Source: Chitinophagales bacterium (GTDB lineage Bacteria; Bacteroidota; Bacteroidia; Chitinophagales; Chitinophagaceae). Taken from it: 64,000 bases of DNA. The translations under genes were made by a program, and so were the position numbers. This document shows, piece by piece, positions 53,317 to 62,044 of the stretch. The stretch spans positions 744,001 through 808,000 of the forward strand of contig JACJXQ010000008.1 in assembly GCA_020636495.1 (NCBI GenBank), written 5' to 3'. The notes beneath the pieces were generated by a model. That model made no database searches and was not told the origin of the DNA. It was given only the letters and a program-made list of their open reading frames with translations. Numbering within the stretch: the stretch's first letter is position 1; the number at the start of each line of letters is the position of its first letter.

Positions 53317-54915
53317 CACAATGTTCTGCACCAGTTCACTTTTTTCAGGGTAGTCTACATTGTAATGCAGGCCACGACTCTCTTTCCTGAATTGCGCACT
53401 TTTTACTATCAGGTAACCTATGGTTATCAGGTTGCGCAGCTCGCATAATTGCGGAGATAAAGTGCTGGTCTTATATAAGTACTCTGTTTCCTCGTGTAGC
53501 AGGTCGAGACGGCTCAATGCCCTGTGCAGGCGTATATCATTACGCACGATGCCTACATAGTCACTCATTACCTGTTGTACTTCTTTCAGGCTTTGAGTAA
53601 TCAGGATCATTTCTTTTGGTGTTGTAGTCCCTTCGGCATTCCAGTCGGGTATGTTATTGTAAAACTGCGTTTTAGATATAGTTTGTACGGCATCCTCTGC
53701 ACAGCGGTGCGCAAATACAATCGCTTCCAGCAAAGAGTTCGATGCAAGTCTGTTGGCTCCATGCAAGCCTGTACTGGAGCATTCTCCACATGTATAAAGG
53801 TACTGTATGGATGTATGGCCGTATTCGTCAGCCTTTATGCCTCCACAGCAGTAATGTGCTGCTGGTGCAACAGGTATTAGTTGTTCAAAAACATCTATCC
53901 CTATACTTTTGCATTTGGCGAATATATTAGGAAAGTGCGCCATGAACTTTTCTCGGTCCATATGGCGGCAGTCCAGGTACACATGTTCGGTACCGTTTAT
54001 TTTCATTTCATTGTCTATAGCACGTGCTACTATATCCCTTGGCGCCAGGTCTGCACGCTGGTCATACCTGGGCATAAAAGCTTCGCCATGTTTGTTGCGT
54101 AGTATGCCACCGTCACCACGTACAGCTTCGGTTATCAGGAATGAGGGGCTGATACCTGGTTCATGCAGACCGGTAGGATGAAACTGTATGAACTCCATAT
54201 TTTCGATTCTGCCTTTAGCCCGGTACACCATGGCTATACCATCTCCTGTTGCAATTTTCGGGTTGGTAGTGGTGCGGTATACTTGTCCGGCACCTCCTGA
54301 GGCCATCATTGTGATGCGCGAAAGTATCTTCTGTATCTTATTCGTTTGCAGGTTAAGCGCGTAGACCCCATAGCACTCAATGTCAGGTGTTGATTTGGTT
54401 ACGAGGTGCCCCTGGTGGTGTTGTGTGATGATGTCTACCACGTGCCAGTAGTTATGGATGGTGATGTTGGGATATTTTTCAGCTTCTTGTATTAACGCAC
54501 GTTCTATTTCATACCCGGTTATGTCTTTATGATGCAGTATGCGGTTTTCAGAATGTCCACCTTCTTTTCCTCTCTTGTAGTCTCCTTCGTCGTCCTTGTC
54601 AAAGTTGGCTCCCCAGTCTATTATTTCCTGTACGCGGGCAGGACCCTCTTTTATTACCAGGTCAACTATATTTTTATTGCATAGTCCGTCACCGCTTACA
54701 AGGGTGTCATTAATGTGTTTCTCAAAGCTGTCGTGTTCAGGGTCATTCACTACGGCAATTCCACCTTGCGCATATTTGGTATTGGTCTCATCGGTATTCA
54801 CCTTTGTCAGTATCATGATCGAACGTTCAGGAAAATGTTTCGCAGTTTTCACAGCGAATGTAAGTCCTGCTATTCCTGAACCTATAACGAGAAAATCCGT
54901 TTGCAACATGGGCAT
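53311..54915 (-). CDS. nadB: L-aspartate oxidase
   Basis: This 534-residue flavoenzyme oxidises L-aspartate to iminoaspartate, the first step of de novo NAD synthesis. FAD-binding VIGSGIAGLTFAVKTA at the N-terminus, MASGGAGQVYRTTTNP, FIQFHPTGLHEPG, ITEAVRGDGGILRN and the substrate-site region GGIKADEYGHTS are all present. Length is normal. The start could also be two codons on (MLQTDF). NadA and NadC are not in the window. A terminator hairpin separates it from the DUF6029 gene upstream on the same strand. Confidence 0.95.
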   Translation of the reverse strand: MPMLQTDFLVIGSGIAGLTFAVKTAKHFPERSIMILTKVNTDETNTKYAQGGIAVVNDPEHDSFEKHINDTLVSGDGLCNKNIVDLVIKEGPARVQEIIDWGANFDKDDEGDYKRGKEGGHSENRILHHKDITGYEIERALIQEAEKYPNITIHNYWHVVDIITQHHQGHLVTKSTPDIECYGVYALNLQTNKIQKILSRITMMASGGAGQVYRTTTNPKIATGDGIAMVYRAKGRIENMEFIQFHPTGLHEPGISPSFLITEAVRGDGGILRNKHGEAFMPRYDQRADLAPRDIVARAIDNEMKINGTEHVYLDCRHMDREKFMAHFPNIFAKCKSIGIDVFEQLIPVAPAAHYCCGGIKADEYGHTSIQYLYTCGECSSTGLHGANRLASNSLLEAIVFAHRCAEDAVQTISKTQFYNNIPDWNAEGTTTPKEMILITQSLKEVQQVMSDYVGIVRNDIRLHRALSRLDLLHEETEYLYKTSTLSPQLCELRNLITIGYLIVKSAQFRKESRGLHYNVDYPEKSELVQNIVL

Positions 54916-54927
54916 GTATTTATAAAA

Positions 54928-54952
54928 AAAGCGGCTCCTGTGGAACCGCTTT
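54928..54952 (-). terminator. Terminator of the DUF6029 gene
   Basis: AAAGCGG and CCGCTTT with an inner TCC/GGA pair form a stem; on the minus strand it is followed by a run of T residues. Confidence 0.8.
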
Positions 54953-54975
54953 GTAAATTACTATAAAATATTTTC

Positions 54976-56568
54976 TTAGAAGCCGGATGTCAAACCGATC
55001 TGTACACCGCTGAATGCAGGCTGATAACGGCATACTCCACCTGTACAGTTGATACCTTCGACTTGTCTGTCATACGATATTGTGAACCTGTGCGGGCCGA
55101 TAGTACGTGCCAGGAACACACTGTAGTAGTGCTGGCTGCCGGTTAGTGCATTGGGGCCCGGATCATAGTTGTACATGTCTGATACAGCTATTGACCATTT
55201 GGGAGCTATGTCAAACTCAACAAGCCCGAATATCCATGAACCGAAATCTTGCTTTGTGTTCTGGTACTCCCATTCCGTACGTATTGACATATTGTCATTT
55301 ATAAGGTAGGTAAGTTCAAAGAATGGTGTCATGGCCACAACCAATGGAACGAGTGGTTTTACCTGGTACAATTCCTGGTTGTATTCCATGTATTGGTTAC
55401 CTATATCAATGATAAATTTTTCCCAACCACGGTATTCAACGTCAAAATATGCTTCTCTGAATAGTTTGGTTTCGTTCAGTGTGTTAATATGTGTATAGTT
55501 AACCGTGATTGTAAGATTGTCATTTGGTGCTATCAACACGTCTGCTCCGCCTGCCATTTCTGAGAGGTTCTGCGAGGCAGGAGTGTACCTGGCCATGAGA
55601 CGTTGAGGACGCAGGCGTGCTACAATAGGTTGCCAGTTAATGATACCACGTATCAAAATCTCGTTGGGAGAGGTACGCATCTCGAAATTTTCAGTACGCT
55701 TACCTGTCAGGTTTACAGCAATACCTTTTCTTGCCCAACCCAATGTTGTGAAAAATACATTGCCGGGTTTGTTATGTAATAACCCGTCAGCAGCTACTAT
55801 TGCTTCTGCTGTTTTATATGACCCTTCTACAGACCAGGTGAAATCACCAACATTTAAAGTATTATAAGCCGTGAAGGCATACATATTATATTTGGGCACG
55901 AAACGGGTTGTAACATCCTGGCTGTTGATAGTAGAAGCAACCTGGTCCATACTGGCCTGGTCGAGCGTTCTGTTCAGAGCACCGATACCCGGTGTAAGGA
56001 ACACCTTGTCACCAATAGAAAAGCTACCATCAATACTTGCACCCTTTATTACGGGTTTATACCTGTCAAATATGAATTTCGACTCTCCGGAAAAAGCTTT
56101 TATACTCAGGTTGTCAGATAATTCATATTTCAGGTGAATTCCAATTAATGCGTTATCTATCAGTAAGCCACGGTTCTCATATGCCCTGAACAATATACCA
56201 TTACCTATCTGGTCATAAACATAACCAGCTGTAACTGTTAATTTATCAAATTCTTTACTAAGGCTCCATGCACCTATTCCATAACCATTCAGTGCCTGTA
56301 TCGGATTGTATAAGTTAGAATTATGAAAAGCATCTGCACGAAGGGTAGCTGTAAAACCATCTTTATAATAACGCAAATTAAGCCACGCCTCTCCACCGCT
56401 CAAATAGTTATCATACAGGGGATTGTTAGCTGCATTGATCGCTGTGTCACGGTTATAAAATTTGGTATTCATCATTAAACTTCCTGATAGGGTTCCTGCA
56501 TTCTGGGCCACAACACTTGTCGAAAATAATGATACGATTAATGTTAAAAGAACTGTAAATCTTTTCAT
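54976..56568 (-). CDS. DUF6029-like outer-membrane beta-barrel protein
   Basis: 530 residues. Signal peptide MKRFTVLLTLIVSLF to VVA/Q22. The rest shows alternating polar/aromatic strands every 10-15 residues, as in an outer-membrane barrel (EAWLNLRYYKDGFTATLRAD, NLTITVNYTHIN), and ends in GVQIGLTSGF with the terminal aromatic typical of BAM substrates. The pattern and the divergent TlpA-like thioredoxin match Bacteroidota loci annotated as DUF6029. Function is unknown; a channel or redox-linked export role is only suggested by the neighbour. The 100-bp divergent region holds an inverted repeat (56608-56633). Confidence 0.75.
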   Translation of the reverse strand: MKRFTVLLTLIVSLFSTSVVAQNAGTLSGSLMMNTKFYNRDTAINAANNPLYDNYLSGGEAWLNLRYYKDGFTATLRADAFHNSNLYNPIQALNGYGIGAWSLSKEFDKLTVTAGYVYDQIGNGILFRAYENRGLLIDNALIGIHLKYELSDNLSIKAFSGESKFIFDRYKPVIKGASIDGSFSIGDKVFLTPGIGALNRTLDQASMDQVASTINSQDVTTRFVPKYNMYAFTAYNTLNVGDFTWSVEGSYKTAEAIVAADGLLHNKPGNVFFTTLGWARKGIAVNLTGKRTENFEMRTSPNEILIRGIINWQPIVARLRPQRLMARYTPASQNLSEMAGGADVLIAPNDNLTITVNYTHINTLNETKLFREAYFDVEYRGWEKFIIDIGNQYMEYNQELYQVKPLVPLVVAMTPFFELTYLINDNMSIRTEWEYQNTKQDFGSWIFGLVEFDIAPKWSIAVSDMYNYDPGPNALTGSQHYYSVFLARTIGPHRFTISYDRQVEGINCTGGVCRYQPAFSGVQIGLTSGF

Positions 56569-56607
56569 TAACTACTATTGGATTGTTATAAAATTTTCCG
56601 AATTTAG

Positions 56608-56633
56608 AACCTTTGCCAAACTTTGGCAAGGTT
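56608..56633. promoter_or_regulatory. Inverted repeat in a divergent promoter region
   Basis: AACCTTTGCCAAA and CTTTGGCAAGGTT are near-perfect inverted arms (one bulge) between the start of the DUF6029 gene and that of the TlpA-like gene. The position favours a shared operator over a terminator. Confidence 0.5.
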
Positions 56634-56668
56634 TTCGTTTGTTTATTTAGTAAATAATATATGTATAT

Positions 56669-57166
56669 ATGAAAAAGCTTTTGGTATTAGCACTCTCAGT
56701 TTGTGTATCCACCGCTGTAATGGCCCAAAACACAGACCTTCCGGATACCCAGATCAAGGATGTAACTACGAATAAGAAAGTAGCATTCAATAGTACTTTC
56801 GAAAGTGGTAAAGTGACTTTGGTTAATTTCTGGGCAACATGGTGTGTGCCATGTAAAAAAGAGATCAAGATAGTTCGCAAGAACCTGGACGAGTGGAAAA
56901 AAGAAGTGGATTTCAACTATATGACTGTTTCGGTAGACGAAGCTCGTGCAGAAAGCCTGGTAAGGAGTTACGCTAAATCACAGGGTTGGGATTTTCCGTA
57001 TTATATTGATCCGAATTCTGACCTTATGCGCTCACTTAATTTCCGTACCGTACCATTTACAATTATCGTAGATGGAAAAGGTAAGGTAGTGTATACGCAT
57101 CAGGGATATTCACAAGGTGGTGAAAATGAATTATTTGCCAAGATCAAAGAGTTCAGCAAGAAGTAA
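56669..57166 (+). CDS. TlpA-like periplasmic thioredoxin
   Basis: 165 residues. Signal peptide MKKLLVLALSVCVSTAV cut at VMA/Q20. The thioredoxin fold has the active site WCVPC (Trp58, Cys59, Cys62) after NFWATW and the cis-Pro loop at TVPFTI. Proteins of this type reduce periplasmic disulfides, for example in cytochrome c maturation or in resident envelope proteins. The gene is divergent from the DUF6029 barrel and ends in a strong terminator. Its partner is unknown; Cys-bearing lipoproteins are encoded elsewhere in the window, but no link can be shown. Confidence 0.9.
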   Translation: MKKLLVLALSVCVSTAVMAQNTDLPDTQIKDVTTNKKVAFNSTFESGKVTLVNFWATWCVPCKKEIKIVRKNLDEWKKEVDFNYMTVSVDEARAESLVRSYAKSQGWDFPYYIDPNSDLMRSLNFRTVPFTIIVDGKGKVVYTHQGYSQGGENELFAKIKEFSKK

Positions 57167-57192
57167 TTTTTCAAACATTACATTTATAAGAC

Positions 57193-57218
57193 AAAAGCCC
57201 CGTACTCCGGGGCTTTTT
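57193..57218 (+). terminator. Terminator of the TlpA-like gene
   Basis: AAAAGCCCCG and CCGGGGCTTTTT form a strong stem around TACT with a T-run. Confidence 0.9.
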
Positions 57219-57262
57219 CTGTACGTTGAATAGTTGTAATTTGTATCTGCAACACCTTGTTT

Positions 57263-57841
57263 ATGAAACGAATACTGTTTCCCTTATTATTTGTGATAAC
57301 AACAACTGTCGCATCAGCACAGTCATTTATTACAGCCGGTTTTGATGGTAACGGATTGAGTCACACGGGAATAAGACTGAAATATGCACACAATATCTCA
57401 AGATTGCAGTTTGCTGCTTATGGTTCAGTTGCTACAGGTGGGCTTTTAAAAGTGGGAGAACAAGGTAAGACCAGTACAAATGGCATTGCAGGTATTAGCC
57501 TGAATAAAGTGCCTGATACTACTAAGGGGCTCAATATATATTATGGTGTGTCTGTAGAGGGATTGGTGCATGACTATTTAGCCAAGAACAGTGGTGCACA
57601 TTATATTGATCCGGCCATACTTTTCGGGCCTCAGCTAGGTATCAATGTATTTTTATCTGAACGGTTCTGTTTCAATGCTGAGTGGGGTATAAGGGCAGGT
57701 ATCAATTATGGTCATGTTTTCCATTTGGGTGATGTAATTGGTTCAACGAGTCCTAGCTATTATGCAAGAGAAAACTCAGTGTTAATATATGTACCAACAA
57801 CTATTGGACTTACATATAGGTTAGGACCGGGAAAAAAGTGA
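57263..57841 (+). CDS. Small outer-membrane beta-barrel protein
   Basis: 192 residues from the ATG at 57263 (a TTG two codons earlier is not needed). Signal peptide MKRILFPLLFVITTTVASA before a Gln. The mature part has about eight to ten amphipathic strands (GIRLKYAHNISRLQFAAYGS, LNIYYGVSVEGLVHDYL, FNAEWGIRAGINYG, TTIGLTYRLG), as in OmpA/OmpW-like barrels. No specific family is recognised. It has a short unpaired C-terminus (GPGKK) instead of a terminal Phe. Confidence 0.7.
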   Translation: MKRILFPLLFVITTTVASAQSFITAGFDGNGLSHTGIRLKYAHNISRLQFAAYGSVATGGLLKVGEQGKTSTNGIAGISLNKVPDTTKGLNIYYGVSVEGLVHDYLAKNSGAHYIDPAILFGPQLGINVFLSERFCFNAEWGIRAGINYGHVFHLGDVIGSTSPSYYARENSVLIYVPTTIGLTYRLGPGKK

Positions 57842-57860
57842 AAGGAAACACTATAATAAA

Positions 57861-57883
57861 ACAGCCTCGCTCAGCGAGGCTGT
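57861..57883. terminator. Bidirectional hairpin between convergent genes
   Basis: ACAGCCTCGC and GCGAGGCTGT form a perfect 10-bp stem around TCA between the barrel gene and the PfkB gene. Confidence 0.7.
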
Positions 57884-57906
57884 AAGTGATACAAAATATT
57901 TCGGTT

Positions 57907-58830
57907 TTAGCGTACTTCTATTTCAAAATTCACCAGCTCTACAAATTCTTGTATGCGCTCTTCAATATCCTCGTTCGTGATCTCCTGCAGGCGCAGTGGT
58001 CCGAACTTCTCTACGCAGAACGATGCCATAGCTGAGCCTACAATGATTGCTGTCTTCATATTCTCGAAAGACACGTCTTTAGTACGTGCTATATGTCCCA
58101 TAAAACCACCTGCGAATGTATCACCCGCTCCTGTGGGGTCAAACACTTCTTCAAGAGGCAATGCAGGTGCAAAGAACACATGCGTATCGTGAAACAGTAA
58201 TGCGCCATGCTCACCCTTTTTGATGATAACATACTTAGGGCCCATTTGCTGTATCTTCTGCGCTGCTTTTACTAATGAATATTCACCACTCAGCTGGCGT
58301 GCCTCGCTATCATTCACCATGATAACATCTACCATCGCCATAGTCTTTTTCAGATCATCCAGTGCTACATCCATCCAGAAGTTCATAGTGTCCATTACTA
58401 TCAGCTTCGGGCGTTTTCTCATCTGGTTGATAACGCTTGCCTGTACGGCAGGTACCAGGTTGCCCAAAAACAGGAATTCGCTTTCCGTCGATTTTTCCGG
58501 TATTTGCGGGTTGAAATGTTCCAGCACGTTCAGTTCTGTTACCAAGGTGTCGCGCGTGTTCATATCCATATGGTAGCGGCCGCTCCAGAAGAAGCTTTTG
58601 CCATCTGCAACTACTTCTACACCTTCAAAATCCACGCCACGGTGTTCCAGCTTGTCTATTTCTTCTTTAGGGAAATCACCTCCGATAATAGATACCTGGC
58701 GGATATCATTAGTGAAGTTTGACGCAGCCCATGAAGCATACGTGGCAGAACCGCCTATGATACGGTCTACTTTTCCGAACGGGGTTTCCAAAGCGTCAAA
58801 GGCCATTGAGCCTACTACCATTAAAGACAT
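57907..58830 (-). CDS. PfkB-family sugar/nucleoside kinase
   Basis: This 307-residue cytosolic kinase transfers phosphate from ATP to a sugar or nucleoside. The N-terminal GGSATYASWAAS substrate loop and the C-terminal DPTGAGDTFAGGF anion-hole motif with catalytic Asp237 are both present. Length is normal for the ribokinase family. The substrate (ribose, adenosine, fructose or inosine) cannot be read. The short form without a lid insertion and the start MVVGSMAFDALETP are shared with many Bacteroidota 'sugar kinases'. A TACCTTTG box lies 23 bases upstream of the ATG. Confidence 0.9.
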   Translation of the reverse strand: MSLMVVGSMAFDALETPFGKVDRIIGGSATYASWAASNFTNDIRQVSIIGGDFPKEEIDKLEHRGVDFEGVEVVADGKSFFWSGRYHMDMNTRDTLVTELNVLEHFNPQIPEKSTESEFLFLGNLVPAVQASVINQMRKRPKLIVMDTMNFWMDVALDDLKKTMAMVDVIMVNDSEARQLSGEYSLVKAAQKIQQMGPKYVIIKKGEHGALLFHDTHVFFAPALPLEEVFDPTGAGDTFAGGFMGHIARTKDVSFENMKTAIIVGSAMASFCVEKFGPLRLQEITNEDIEERIQEFVELVNFEIEVR

Positions 58831-58853
58831 ATATATTCAGTTTTTTTGCGCAG

Positions 58854-58861
58854 CAAAGGTA
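58854..58861 (-). promoter_or_regulatory. Candidate -7 element of the PfkB gene
   Basis: The minus strand reads TACCTTTG. The divergent nucleotidyltransferase gene has TAACTTTA at 58924-58931 as a poorer match. Confidence 0.5.
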
Positions 58862-58936
58862 ATATTATTTGCCTATTAGCCCGCCTCAGTCACGTTATTA
58901 GTTGAATAAGCAAACTCAGTTGCTAACTTTACGCCT

Positions 58937-59650
58937 ATGAAAGCCATGCTTTTTGCTGCCGGGCTCGGCACGCGCTTAAAACCATTTACGGACAAACACC
59001 CCAAGGCTCTAGCCGAGGTGAATGGGAAACCCCTGCTGGAACATAGCATACGCTATTTGCAGAAGTATGGCATCTACGATGTTGTCGTAAATGTGCACCA
59101 TTTTGCCGACCAGATAGAAAAAGTGCTGGCTGATAACAACGGCTTTGGCAGCAACTACGTAATATCAGACGAGCGTGATGAAGTGCTGGAAACCGGTGGT
59201 GGACTAAAAATGGCTGCACATCACTTCAAATTTGAAGAAGCATTTGTAGTGATGAACGTAGATGTACTCACCAACCTGCAATTAGATAAACTGATTGAAA
59301 CACATCGCTCATCACATGCAGTAGCTACATTGGCCGTTATGCAGCGAGACTCGTCACGCCATTTGTTGTTTGACGATAAGATGCAGCTTTGCGGCTGGCA
59401 GAACAACAAGACAGGCGAAGCCAAAATAGTACACGCTGACAGGGCGGTATTGCCCTATGCATTTTCCGGTATACAGGTGCTGTCACCCAAAATATTTGAT
59501 ATGCCTTTCGAAGGCAAGTTCTCTATTATAGACGTGTACCTGCATTTTGCCGCTACTCATACCATAAAAGGCTTTGACCATACCGGTGATGTCTTCCTTG
59601 ATGTGGGCAAGCCAGACGCCCTGCAAAAAGCATCTGAACTGTTTGAGTAA
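58937..59650 (+). CDS. Sugar-1-phosphate nucleotidyltransferase, MurU/RmlA-like
   Basis: This 237-residue cytosolic enzyme links a sugar-1-phosphate to a nucleoside monophosphate. The nucleotide loop LFAAGLGTRLKPFT at residues 5-18, PKALAEVNGKPLLEH, ETGGGLKMA and the metal site VVMNVDVLT follow the GT-A-like fold. The short length without a left-handed beta-helix C-terminus fits N-acetylmuramate-1-phosphate uridylyltransferase (MurU) or mannose-1-phosphate guanylyltransferase-like enzymes. In peptidoglycan recycling a MurU acts with a sugar kinase (AmgK), but the adjacent PfkB gene is of another family, so the pathway stays open. Confidence 0.85.
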   Translation: MKAMLFAAGLGTRLKPFTDKHPKALAEVNGKPLLEHSIRYLQKYGIYDVVVNVHHFADQIEKVLADNNGFGSNYVISDERDEVLETGGGLKMAAHHFKFEEAFVVMNVDVLTNLQLDKLIETHRSSHAVATLAVMQRDSSRHLLFDDKMQLCGWQNNKTGEAKIVHADRAVLPYAFSGIQVLSPKIFDMPFEGKFSIIDVYLHFAATHTIKGFDHTGDVFLDVGKPDALQKASELFE

Positions 59651-59688
59651 GAACAAGGCTCAATGTTGTTGAGCCTTGTTCTTATTTA
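59651..59688. terminator. Terminator between convergent genes
   Basis: AAGAACAAGGCTCAA pairs with TTGAGCCTTGTTCTT around a five-base loop, with an AT-rich tail. It serves the nucleotidyltransferase gene and possibly the convergent peptidase gene. Confidence 0.85.
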
Positions 59689-59712
59689 CTTGACTCATTT
59701 AAACTGATCCAT

Positions 59713-61443
59713 TTAGCCTACTCCCATCTCGTTCAGGCGTTCTTTTACAAATGCGCCTAACTCAGAAACATAAGCCGGTGAGAAGTTGAACTGTATGCCT
59801 GCTACCTCATACAACTGCGGCAGCGTTTTGGTATAACCCAGGCTCAGTGCCTTCATATAGTTATCCATCGCCTGCTCCTTGTTGTTGCGGTACTGGCGCC
59901 ACATAGCTATCGCACCCAGTTGCGCAATGCCGTACTCTATATAATAGAAAGGTACTTCGTACAGGTGCAATTGTTTCTGCCACATCACGGCGCGGTAGTC
60001 TTCAAAACCGCTCCAGTCTGTCAGGTGGTTGCTGAATTCGTCCAGTATCTTCACCCACTCTGCAGTGCGTTCTTCGTTGGTATGCCCCGGGTGGGTGTAC
60101 AGCCAGTGCTGGAATTTATCTATTGTAGCTATCCATGGCAGTACGCTTATTACGCGCTCCAGCTCTTCCAGTTGCGCGCGTTTCAGTTCGTCAGCGTCTT
60201 TAAAGAACACATCCCAATGTTCCATGCTGAACAACTCCATACTCATGCTGGCCAGCTCGGCTATCTCCATCGGGTATTCTTTCAGCGACGACAATGGCAG
60301 CGGGTGTGCCAGGAATGAATGTACCGCATGGCCGCCTTCGTGCATCATCGTTATCAGGTCGCCGATGGTACCAGCAGCGTTCATGAATATGAACGGTACC
60401 CCGGTTTCGGGCAACGGGCAGTTATAGCCACCCGGCGCTTTGCCCTTGCGGCTTTCCAGGTCCAGGCGTTTCATATCCGTCATCGTATGCAGGCAACTGC
60501 TGAAGTACGGGCGCAGTTTATTGAATACCTGTGTCGACTTATCAGAAAGCTCAGCGCCTGTTTCAAATGGTTGCAGTGGCTCAGTGCCTACCGGCTCAGC
60601 ACTGCCATCCCAGGGGCGCATTTTATCCAGGCCCAAGCGCTTGCGGCGGTGTTCGCTCAGCATTTTGTTCAACGGCAGTATATGCTCGCGTACCGCATCA
60701 TGAAAAGCGAAGCAATCTTCCGGCGTATAATCAAAACGACCCAGTGCTTTGAACTTGTAATCCCTGTAATTTTTAAAGCCTGCATTCTCCGCTACTTTTT
60801 GCCTCAGTGCCAGCAGCTTGTTGAACAGTTCATTCAGCTGATCGATATCCTGCATACGGCGCTCCGCCACTTTGCGGAATATCGCTTCCCTCAACTCCCT
60901 GTCGGGCTTTTGCAGGAACTTGGCTGCCTGTTGCAGGGTGTATTCCTTACCATCGTGCTCTATCGTCATTTTGCCCGATATCACACCATACTGTTGCGCC
61001 AGAACGCTCATTTCGGCTTCCAATGGCACATTCTCTTCGCGGTACAGTTCTACGGCGTTCTTCACGCTGCGCAGGTAAGGGAAATATGTGTCCTTATCCA
61101 ATTCGCTGACAAACGGGCAGGCCAGTAATTTTTTATTCAGCTCAAAGAAATAGGGCTTCATCTTAGGCTCTATCTCCATGCAGAAATAGGTGAAAGCCTC
61201 TTCTACCGCTTTATCCGTAGTGTCCAGCGTCATTTTTATCTGGCGCCATGCAGCGTCTTCACCTACTACCGCCTCTATCTCGCTCACATCGCTCATCCAT
61301 TTTTCCAGCGCCTCTTTGCTGTCCAGTGGCCTGTTCTTCAGGTCTTCCAGGTAAGGCTCCAGCGACGGCCAGTCGGTCAGGGTATAACCTTCAGGTAAAA
61401 AACTCCTTTTTATCTTTTCTATCGGTTCGAATGTAAAACTCAT
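59713..61443 (-). CDS. M3-family oligoendopeptidase (PepF-like)
   Basis: This 576-residue zinc metallopeptidase cleaves short peptides. The zinc site HEGGH at residues 368-372 (MMHEGGHAVHSFL) and the downstream ligand Glu in EIASMSMELF-type sequence are present. The N-terminal helical half (PLDSKEALEKWMSDVSEIEA) is the usual PepF-type clamp. No signal peptide, so it is cytosolic. The length is typical for Bacteroidota 'M3 family oligoendopeptidases'. TATTTTTG 26 bases upstream (61470-61477, minus strand) is a fair -7 box. Confidence 0.92.
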   Translation of the reverse strand: MSFTFEPIEKIKRSFLPEGYTLTDWPSLEPYLEDLKNRPLDSKEALEKWMSDVSEIEAVVGEDAAWRQIKMTLDTTDKAVEEAFTYFCMEIEPKMKPYFFELNKKLLACPFVSELDKDTYFPYLRSVKNAVELYREENVPLEAEMSVLAQQYGVISGKMTIEHDGKEYTLQQAAKFLQKPDRELREAIFRKVAERRMQDIDQLNELFNKLLALRQKVAENAGFKNYRDYKFKALGRFDYTPEDCFAFHDAVREHILPLNKMLSEHRRKRLGLDKMRPWDGSAEPVGTEPLQPFETGAELSDKSTQVFNKLRPYFSSCLHTMTDMKRLDLESRKGKAPGGYNCPLPETGVPFIFMNAAGTIGDLITMMHEGGHAVHSFLAHPLPLSSLKEYPMEIAELASMSMELFSMEHWDVFFKDADELKRAQLEELERVISVLPWIATIDKFQHWLYTHPGHTNEERTAEWVKILDEFSNHLTDWSGFEDYRAVMWQKQLHLYEVPFYYIEYGIAQLGAIAMWRQYRNNKEQAMDNYMKALSLGYTKTLPQLYEVAGIQFNFSPAYVSELGAFVKERLNEMGVG

Positions 61444-61469
61444 GAGATCCTTTGTTTTATTGACGGTAG

Positions 61470-61477
61470 CAAAAATA
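61470..61477 (-). promoter_or_regulatory. Candidate -7 element of the M3 peptidase gene
   Basis: The minus strand reads TATTTTTG, matching TAnnTTTG. Confidence 0.4.
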
Positions 61478-62044
61478 AGCTTCCTATTCTAAACATTATG
61501 GTAAAGCAGGTGGTGCATTATGCTACAAAATGGTTATGTATTATAAGAAAATATCGTGTGTTGTCCCCGCTGTTCAAAACGTGCTTTTTAGTATTGTTTT
61601 GTATCGTTTTTGCCTGTTTTTCAGGGGGTGTATCTATTTTAGAGAACACCTTAAGTAATTGTGTATGTATAAGTGGGTTAGTAAAGGATGAAATTGTTAA
61701 GTGTTGTTAAGTAAATGATGATGGTTTATCGGCCTTAACGATTTCGCAGGCTCAGTTGTTAAGTAGTGTTAAGTAAATGATGGATTTTCTCTTAACAACT
61801 CAGTGGTGTTTCCTGGCTAATTGTTTGCATGGCAATATGTCAAAGAGCTTGGCTGAATATTCAGCACTAATAATATGTAAATATACGTAAAATTGTTTAT
61901 GATAAAAATTATGTCTTTATGGGAATTTACCGGTGTTAAATCGACATACTCTGACCAGCCGGGTGATATTTACATGTCACACCTGGTTTCACTGTATGTT
62001 ATTCAAAAAAAAGCCGTAACTTATATTGCTTTTAAAACCATATT
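61478..62044. other. Gene-poor region with a 27-bp direct repeat
   Basis: About 570 bp without a convincing gene. A 70-codon frame at 61498-61710 is Cys/Val-rich but has neither a signal peptide nor a homologous look, and I do not call it. The only structure is a pair of 27-bp direct repeats at 61694-61720 and 61756-61782. Confidence 0.6.
61694..61782 (+). repeat. 27-bp direct repeats built of GTTAAGT half-units
   Basis: Each copy (61694-61720, 61756-61782) reads TTGTTAAGT, three variable bases, then TTAAGTAAATGATG; the copies start 62 bp apart and differ at two positions. Inside each copy GTTAAGT recurs at a 10-base interval. A complementary CTTAACAACT follows at 61791. It could be a regulator site. 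Confidence 0.5.

Noticed and set aside
61498..61710. 70-codon plus-strand frame in the gene-poor region
   Set aside because: Odd composition, no signal peptide or domain, no promoter, and overlapped by the 27-bp repeats; likely chance.
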